Made by a program: the position numbers and the translations under genes | Part shown: positions 56,833-64,000 of the stretch, piece by piece | Position numbering within the stretch: position 1 is the first letter of the stretch | How the letters are laid out: each line of letters starts with the position of its first letter | Notes under the pieces: model-generated | Told to the model about the DNA's origin: nothing | Seen by the model: the letters and a program-made list of their open reading frames with translations, nothing else | Databases searched by the model: none | Source of the DNA: Paramacrobiotus metropolitanus | Taxonomy: Eukaryota; Tardigrada; Eutardigrada; Parachela; Macrobiotidae | Direction of reading: 5' to 3' | Assembly: GCF_019649055.1 (NCBI RefSeq) | Contig: NW_026570223.1 | Coordinates: 62,001-126,000, forward strand | Length of the DNA stretch: 64,000 nt

Positions 56833-58323
56833 ATGGCTAACAGGATAACCTTCTTACTCAACATTCTAAAAGTACACAGCACCGTTTGGTTATGCTTTTT
56901 GCATGCCTGCGGTTACTTTTGCTACCCAGTCAGAGACTTCCTGAAACCTCCAATACTGCGTCACTTCGTGAAGCGTACAATGGGTTGTTGTGTTGTGTTT
57001 CGATTTGCCGTTAATTTAATTTACGATGTCGCTTTATTTCACGAAATGAACACGTCAGAAACTAGCATGTTGGCTATACTGCTATTGCTACCGAATCTGC
57101 TGCTTTTCCCACTCACAAGATTAGGTTATACTGTACAGATATGGCGTACTGCCGGTTTTCTACAAAATAATGTCGCTTCCATTAATCCTTTCATCCAGCT
57201 CTATCATGTGATCAAAACATTGGTATTATCAATTAACCTTTTTGTACTTTTTCCTGGAGAAAATTTGGTCATGAATTTGCTCCATCTGCCGAACATGACG
57301 ATTTCTTAGGCCGAGCTTAAATTTCATGTTCTCGGTGAATATGGCAAGCCGATTGTTTTGGCCATCAATGTTTTGCTCAGTCTATCGAATACTGGTTACA
57401 AAACCGTAATGTGTTTCTTGGTCGTATTTCGCTTTATGGAGGGACTGCAGTTAAGAGACACCTGTCGCTGCATTCATTCTTTGTTGTTCGACAAAAAAGA
57501 TTTCACCGTGACCTTGAGAAACTTCATAGAATCCCATATGTCAACCTCTCGACGGTTGTGTGAATACAATAAACGTTTTTCCTGGCTGAATATGATGACC
57601 TTCATCGAACTCTGTTAAGCGGCATGGCTCAATTGCATACCGTTCTCAACCAGCTTGTAGAACGTAAAACACAAACTTTGGGGACTGGGTTTTCTTTACC
57701 TCAAGTTTCATTATGGTTACAGCACAATTGACGGCTGTCGTGTATGTCAACGAAAGAGTAAGGAAAACCTTAGGTACATGTTGAATTAAGCCATGCACAG
57801 CAAAGCTGCTCCAATCCAAAATTGCACAGTCGCTGGCTTATGGTTTCGTACATTTTCAATGCTTAAAAGCTAAAGCTTTCATCTGTTTTCCATCTCTTTA
57901 TCTAGGATACAGTTTTCCTCATATTTATCCAGGGTATTCCGTTTTGTGGATTGTTGAAGTCGTGACTGCTTAGCCCTACATGCAAGTACTGTATTTCACC
58001 GGCTACCGACCGATGTTGCTGTAGCTATCGAAACACATCTTCAATGTACTGCTATGATGTAGGAGGAAATCACGTTCGCCAGCATATTCATGGATAGTCT
58101 GCGAGCTGGAACTGTAAAGGTTTGCGTACTGAGTTATCTGCCAACAACAATTCATAATCTGGTTTACGCTATAATTCTAATGCAGGTCAGCTGAATGAGT
58201 CTTGTATACCGAGAAAATGTCTGGAATAACGTCCAAGCATCAATATGGGGGATGTTTTTGTAGATCATGTGCAGTGTCGTCAGTTACGCATTCTTGTCGG
58301 CTCAACTCAGTGACAAACACTGA
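56833..58323 (+). pseudogene. GRL18: class-2 receptor with nonsense codon, frameshifts and decayed exon 2
   Basis: ATG 56833 gives MANRITFLLNILKVHSTVWL, HACGYFCYPV, FRFAVNLIYDVALFHE, FPLTRLGYTVQIWRTAGFLQ and LFVLFPGENLVMN. TAG at 57307 replaces a Leu codon after MTIS. The same frame then continues (HVLGEYGKPIVLAINVLLSL, FMEGLQL, FSWLNMMTFIE) to a frameshift at about 57608, with the remains of VVYVNER up to 57757. Exon 2 (about 57945-58111) is heavily decayed, with stops and EITFASIFMDSLRAGT-like remnants. Exon 3 (58264-58323) is open: IMCSVVSYAFLSAQLSDKH. Closest relative is GRL15; both follow copies of the same duplicated spacer. Confidence 0.82.
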
Positions 58324-58971
58324 TGATATCATGCGCCGTTATAGAATTAAGTTCGCATTCAGGGATCGGTTGGCTTTCCGCCAGTATTCTGCCGCTTCTG
58401 TGGTCATCGAGAAACTGAAGACATAGACGCTTTATTACTCTTTAGTTATACGACGCCTTTTTTACGCATTTTTGCTTGATATCTTGCACTCTGAAATTGT
58501 GGAATCTTTTATGCAAGGTTTTTAGAGTTTTTGACAGACGTCTGGAACGTTCAACGATAAACAAAAATGTGAAGCTGCTTTATTATTTTTCGTCGCCTGC
58601 GAGCCACCTAATGCGGAAGTATTGCAGTGCTGACAAGATCAGTTTGACGTAATTTAAGGAAAAGTAAATCGATCACCTGAAAATTGTCATAACGCTGCTA
58701 AAGTTACCCGCTCAGTTTTCGTCCCGACTACCTCATGGCTCATGCTACCCGTTGCATGCTGCGAAATTTTACTCGTATTACGTACGCCAACCGAACAAAC
58801 AATGCAGTATTTCATTATCTTATTCCTATTAGACTCTCTTCGAATTTGCACCCGTTGGTACAATTTCATCTAATGCGATTCTGGCTTCTCAGTTGATTTG
58901 GTTTATTTGTAAATTATTTCATATTGGTAGGTTTGTACCTCCTTTGTTCTTCGAATGTTTCCCAACTATAA
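58324..58971. other. Intergenic before GRL19
   Basis: No gene supported. It ends with the GRL19 promoter region. Confidence 0.4.
58885..58895 (+). promoter_or_regulatory. Initiator-like TCAGTT motif of GRL19
   Basis: CTTCTCAGTTGATTT lies 81 bp before the first ATG (58972) and 108 bp before the GRL19 start (58999). The 27-bp difference equals the duplicated start segment, so the original spacing matches its sisters. Confidence 0.45.
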
Positions 58972-58998
58972 ATGGCCAATAAATCTTCTTTCTTATAA
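58972..58998 (+). other. Upstream mini-ORF made by duplication of the GRL19 start
   Basis: A 27-bp tandem duplication repeats ATGGCCAATAAATCTTCTTT. The first copy reads MANKSSFL and stops at TAA (58996-58998); the next base begins the main ATG. Stop and start therefore abut with no spacing and in the same frame. If this lies in the mature 5' UTR, it would act as an upstream ORF that requires reinitiation, leaky scanning or stop readthrough to make the receptor. Confidence 0.8.
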
Positions 58999-60591
58999 AT
59001 GGCCAATAAATCTTCTTTCTTAATCGGTATACTGAAACTGCACAACACCGTTTGGTTGTGCTTTTTACATGTATGCGGTTACTTTTGCTATCCAATCAAC
59101 ACATGTGTCCATTCTAGGGCGCTGCTTCTCATCGTGCACTGTGCAATGGGCCTCTGTGTACTGCTGCAGTTTGGCGCCAATTTAATTTACGATGCCTCTT
59201 TCTTCCACGGAACGGAGAATATGATCAGGAGCATGACGAGGGCGCTAATTTCGCTACCGACTGCGTTGATTTTTCCTTTAACTCGGTTAGGTTATGCTGT
59301 ACAGATATGGCGGATTGCTGGCTTTCTACCACACAACGCTCGTGCAATTATCGATTCATTCACTCCCTTCATACAGTTTCACCACGTGATCAAAATATTA
59401 TCAGTATCACTCTGCCTTTTTTCGTTTTCCCCTGGGATAAATTTGGTCATCAGTTTACCCCGCATGCAAAGCGATACGGCTCTCTGGGCCGCGGAATACC
59501 ACAGCGTTTTCGGCGAATATGGCCAGCCGATTATTATGTGCATTAAGTTGGTGCTTCTTCCATCGATAGTTGGTTGTGAAATTGTAATGTCTCTGCTAAT
59601 ATTATTTCCTTTCATGGAAGGACTGCAGTTGGCAGAGATTGGTCGAAGGGTCCGTTCTTTGTCGTTCGAAACAGATTATTATTCCGCGAGCTTGAGAAAC
59701 TTTCTAGAACTACACCTGTCAATCTGCCGACGGCTTATCGAGTACAATAAACATCTTTCTTGGCTGAATGGGATGGCCTTCATTGAAATGTTGCTAATAG
59801 GGATGGGCTACTTGCAACTTGTTCTGCGTGAGCTTGTAGAATGGAAGAGCGCAAACTTGGAGAACTGGCTTTACTTTTCCTCGTGTATCATTCGAGTAGG
59901 AGGACTACTGGGGGCAGCTGTGTACAACAACGAAAAAGTAGGTAAGAGTTTAACATAAACTGGAGGATGCCGGTAAATTATTCTTCGTAGAGCGTTGGAG
60001 CTTTAAATGCTTGGCGTCATGTGCTGGCGTTTCACCTGCCGCCACTCGATGTATCTTCCGCTATCGAAAACCATCTTGACTGCATAGCTCTTATGCAGCC
60101 GGAAATCACCTTCGCCGGCATATGCATGGATCGTAAGCGAGCTACGGCTGTAAGTTTTTGCTTACTGACTGCTAATGCTATAGGTATCCATACTAACGGG
60201 CAGAATATAATAATAAAAGGAAGTGGAATAAACTAAATTAAGGTAAACGGGGTAACGCTATGAGCATATTGTGCACAATCCCATCTCATGTTAACTGGGA
60301 CAAGTTCTTCATTTGATTGCATTATACTGAGGGGTGCTCGTTGTTGTACATATGGAACTATTAAAACAAAACAGGCAAACGGGTTAAAACTATTAAAACA
60401 AAACAGATAGTATTTCGCGAATGCCCTTTTTGTTATATTGATGGCTTTTGCCCAATAAAGATTATCTCCAAACAGATAAACGGGTTAGTAGGCAAATCGG
60501 GCGTATAAGTGTGTCGTTTTTGCAGATGGCTTGCAGCATCATGGGATTCGTACTGCTGGTAGCGGAACTCAGTGACAAGCATCGCTATTAA
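58999..60591 (+). CDS. GRL19: class-2 gustatory-receptor-like 7TM protein, 3 exons, intact
   Basis: Exons 58999-59937, 59991-60149 and 60526-60591, phase 0, encode 387 aa. Start MANKSSFLIGILKLHN. Landmarks: HVCGYFCYPI, MGLCVLLQFGANLIYDASFF, FPLTRLGYAVQIWRIAGFLP, LFSFSPGINLVISL, FPFMEGLQLAEI, LSWLNGMAFIEMLLIGMGYL and AAVYNNEK. Exon 2 (159 nt) carries PLDVSSAIENHLDCIALMQP then EITFAGICMDRKRATA. Exon 3 reads MACSIMGFVLLVAELSDKHR plus Tyr. Intron 1 is only 53 bp, the shortest in the array; intron 2 is 376 bp and contains a duplicated AACTATTAAAACAAAACAG. Closest to GRL14 and GRL13. It is the last receptor of the cluster in this window. The duplicated start just upstream may lower its translation. 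Confidence 0.88.
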
Positions 60592-61289
60592 CCTTATTCT
60601 ACCTGTAAAAGCATGTACGGCTTTGCTGGTCCTAACGGTGTACTGCCGCTGTGTAGTTAACTTTGAGGCTTATTTACTTTGCATTATGTTGTCTTGCACC
60701 TCTGCTTTGCATACCGTATAATTTGATATTCATTTGATACCGAGCAATTCATTTCGATTGTTAAATTATTTAAAATATTCTTGTTGTTTTATTTCACGAT
60801 TATCATGGCTACAACTAATAATAGTGCTTAAATGTTAAATTAAGAAGTAAACCAATCAACCAATACCGTCTTGTAAGAGCGCATAGATAATTCAATACCT
60901 GCAGTTCATTAAATATGTATAATCTTTGAGATTTACCATAAAACTTAAAAAGCAACTTAAGAGTAAAACTTAAAAATGTTTGTTCTTGCGTACATCACTG
61001 AGATAACATTTCCGCCACTGCTACGGCAATTATTGCAAGCGCAGATTTTTATATCGCTTCTCAACAGAAGGAAACAGCCACTTCCTTGGTAGTATTGTAT
61101 TATTCAGCAAACTGGATGACTTGCAACCATCCGCACACGGCGTGATATCCCAAATTCGGATAGGGCCACAAAGGGCGACCACGTTGCACTGCCTTCAGCC
61201 AGTTCAAATTACGTTCCGGCGGCTCCACATGCAACCTAATCAGCTGACATTAAGGTCTCTTACTACACATGTCGACGAAATATGCCTCC
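60592..61289. other. Intergenic at the end of the receptor array
   Basis: No gene supported. It separates the plus-strand receptors from the convergent minus-strand gene ending at 61290. Confidence 0.4.
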
Positions 61290-63080
61290 TTACTTTTGCA
61301 AGCACTGGGCCAATAGATCGAAATGCCCGTCGGATACAAAACCCAAAATATCCACCACCTCCATCCGTTTGTCCAGCGCTTCTCTGTCTGCCTCGTTTGG
61401 TGGACACAACGTATCGAGTTTCTCGAAGAAATCCAGGGTCCACTGCAGAGGATCCGCATTTCGACTCTGCAGTCGAAGTTCATCTGTCTGACAGTTGAAT
61501 AACGTGCAGACATATCCACACGGCAACGTCCCCGTTTTGCCATCGTGGAGTAACATACAACGCTCAATGAGAATCTGACAGCGGTGCAAAATTATCACGC
61601 CACATGTATCCCGCACTTCCGGGCGGAGAACGTAGGTGCGGTAGCAGTCGACGAAATCATCCGGAGCGACGTACTCGTTATCAGCTATTATCAAATGATT
61701 GAGGAAGATGCTCTTATGCTGTAAAATGCGTGTCAGTGCGACAACGCATCGGTGATAGTTTCCGATTAGGTAGATGCAACGCGTGGCCCGGGTAGCAGTT
61801 TTGTGAATAGCCAGCGCTAGATCGTAGGAGTTGTTGATGCAGCTGCTGGCCCGCACGATGAGTTGTTTGTCCAGAGACTGCCATGATAAAACACTATGCC
61901 AAAATACCGACACTCTAACAAAAAAGAAGGTACAGTTACTAGTTTGTCTAATGTATTAATCTCAAACTAGCACTCTCTCAAAATTATTCTCATTCGAAGA
62001 AGTGAAACCGGAATCCGCCAGAAGAATCGCTTACTTTTTAATGATCTGTCGTTCGTAAATGTCGAAATACGAACATAATTCCATCAGAATATCCTCGGTT
62101 ATATCTTCGAAATTACTCGTATAGTCAGCACAAACATCGGCTGCGGATGAAACGTAAACATCACGCTCCATTGCAGTTTTATCAATAGCAAGGGCATAAG
62201 CCAGCAGCTCTTGTGGAATGTCTTCACAACCTTCCGACCAAACCGACTCGAGCATATCGCGCCGGCACAGCACTACAGCAACGTCGTTTTGAATGCCCAT
62301 TAACACCGTCCCGGTATGGTTCATCCAGCGGTATCGAAACTCAGAGTTGTTGCAGTGCCGAAGAGCTTCAATGGATGCGGGTGAGAGATTGACGGTTACC
62401 TTCTGGACCGTCTCCGCGGTCGCCGCATTACGGGGTACACGCTGTCGCAAACGTCGACGCTGCCAGAACGGTCCGTCGTTAACCACCAGTGAATTATCGA
62501 AAGCGTTACTGGTCACGGTCGCCAACTGCCACCCGTTGCCGGTTGGTCGACCATCCCATTCCGGGTAGACCCAGCCCGTCTGCGATTGGAGGGATAGAAC
62601 TTTACATGGGTACCATCTGCAGAAATTAATTCGCAACGTTGCAAGTTGACATCCAAAATGAATTTAGGTAGTAATATTTTCCCGTTTCCGGAAGAAATAT
62701 GACTAAAATATAACGTAAACGTGCTAAGGTTTTGGCGAAATAAGAAGCGTAATTGTAGGCACTAAAGTTTGAACATGTATGTATATCGAAATGTACCGTT
62801 CGGGTTGGTCTTCCGCTAACCGCAGTAACACTTCCATGTTCTCTGCAATGTCGCTCGTGTCAGTAATCTGTTCATCTAAATCGTCGTCCATTATAAAACA
62901 TTTGTCGAATGCTACTGTTTCTTGTTGCCGCTTGGAGCAGTTGAAATCCACCAGGAGACCATCTTCCGAGCGATCCACCACAAAGCCGCGCGTGAAATTT
63001 CCATCGGCGTCCAGCACATCCACAGCCAGCTCTTGGCGGACACAGGATAATCGTTTGCACTGCTGGAATGTCCATGGAAA
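61290..63080 (-). CDS. Unrecognised multi-exon protein (about 495 aa seen), possible Tudor-like N-terminus
   Basis: Three exons on the complement: about 63080-62797, 62616-62035 and 61914-61290, with GT-AG borders; both introns are phase 2 and all frames fit. Exon 1 reads LAVDVLDADGNFTRGFVVDR, SEDGLLVDFNCSKRQQETVA; the short beta-rich D..G....G.VVD...DGLLVDF pattern recalls a Tudor or SH3-like barrel, which is inference. Exon 2 has WYPCKVLSLQSQTGWVYPEW and a Cys/Arg-containing core. Exon 3 has DLALAIHKTATRATRCIYLI, RDTCGVIILHRCQILIERCM and an acidic C-terminus. No signal peptide or TM segment. The first exon has no in-frame ATG and probably begins at an acceptor near 63065, so the true start lies upstream. 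A GTAAGG overlapping the stop at 61290 could be a further donor. Unrelated to the receptors. Confidence 0.6.
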
Positions 63081-64000
63081 TCAGCGTTCAGTTGCAAATC
63101 GCGTGGTTGCTTTTATAAAAAAAGAACCAGAACATGGTAGGCTGGCAAGACTAGATGCTAGGGTAAGCGAAAGGATGCAATATTCTCAGTCGTTTCAAGT
63201 TAGCACCAAGCGTAGCGACAGAAACAGTGCCAGGAAGGGAGAGGAAAAATCAATACAACCGCCGACATGTTATCACGCCGCTGTACTGATTATCTGGTGT
63301 GAAGGCCACATCAAAGTCGTATGTATGCGCGAGCTATGCCAGTAAGGCGGTTAATAAAAAGATAAATCCTTTGCGACCATTTTGGCAAACTCATGTTCGT
63401 CTTTTTTTAGTAAAACTTATTGTTTCGCCATAATTATGCTATAAGCTAATCCAGAATACAAGACCTGAACGTATGACACAGCTAAGTTCTGTTGCAGTTT
63501 TCAAATACCATTTGCCGGTACAAGGACAGTATAAAATCGTATACTGCAGCACAACATCATTACTGTATAATAATGTATAATACTAATATTACAAGCGAAA
63601 CCTTTTCCCTTCTTTGTAAGACTTTTATATTGATTGTGTAATTCAGCGTCCGATTAACGGCGCAAAGTAATATGATCATACGAACAGTTATACAGTAGTT
63701 AACTGCATTAAGTGCGTGAGTAAAGCGTGAACGAGATTCTTGTCGTAAAGTAAATTATATTTCGTAATTGCGCTTAAACAGTTTTGACAATTTGATCATC
63801 CTTTTTTAAATTTCGGTGGGTTAAAATGTATAATTAGGTTAAAATGTGAAAATTGCTTTTTTTCTTAAGTTCTTTATTTTATATGGCAAAAACCGTGTTT
63901 TATAAATTAATAAGTTCAGCAAGTGGCCCAGCACAACAAGCAAGCGGTAACAGATACACAAAGCACGACTCTTGAAGAACCTACAGTACCTATGTACAAC
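63081..64000. other. Window end; probable 5' region of the 61-63 kb gene
   Basis: No coding exon could be assigned. A 5' exon of the minus-strand gene is expected here or beyond the window. The rest is AT-rich. Confidence 0.4.

Overview
This is eukaryotic nuclear DNA from an invertebrate. Genes carry short GT-AG introns in both strands, intergenic spacers run to about 1-2 kb, and many small transposons and foldback repeats are present. Its main content is a tandem array of about 19 gustatory-receptor-like (Gr/GRL superfamily) seven-transmembrane genes, labelled here GRL1 to GRL19 in map order. The family call rests on the C-terminal layout: a long first exon, then two phase-0 introns, an exon encoding a GGFFxIDR-type or ITFAGIxIDR-type motif, and a short last exon encoding TM7. 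A tardigrade is my best guess for the host. A chelicerate, crustacean or other small ecdysozoan cannot be excluded from sequence alone.

Layout. 0-13 kb holds class-1 receptors (GRL1 intact +, GRL2 broken -, GRL3 intact -, GRL5 broken -) plus one class-2 receptor on the minus strand (GRL4). 13-17 kb holds two unrelated minus-strand genes, a BTB protein with an integral ubiquitin-like C-terminus and an unknown two-exon gene, separated by a 1.1-kb terminal-inverted-repeat element. 18-60 kb is a head-to-tail plus-strand run of class-2 receptors (GRL6 to GRL19), with one rhodopsin-like GPCR at 27-28 kb. A decayed copy of that GPCR, joined to a decayed receptor, lies at 23.9-25.1 kb. 61-63 kb holds a minus-strand gene of an unrecognised family.

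Eight receptors look complete (GRL1, 3, 4, 9, 11, 12, 14, 19). Eleven are broken by frameshifts, nonsense codons, a lost splice donor, tandem repeats or transposon insertions. Insertions include a non-LTR retrotransposon upstream of GRL15, a TG..CA insertion and a gag-bearing retroelement inside GRL15, a TA-flanked element in GRL10 exon 2, and a foldback element in GRL16 exon 1. A segment of about 0.9 kb (43.9-44.8 kb) is duplicated at 54.7-55.7 kb. Together these show birth-and-death evolution of a chemoreceptor cluster.

The intact receptors probably act as ligand-gated or ligand-sensing membrane proteins in sensory or other cells. No ligand can be read from sequence. At least six class-2 genes share a TCAGTT initiator-like motif about 66-110 bp before the ATG, which suggests common promoter logic. 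All protein-family statements are from reading the translations; no database search was run.
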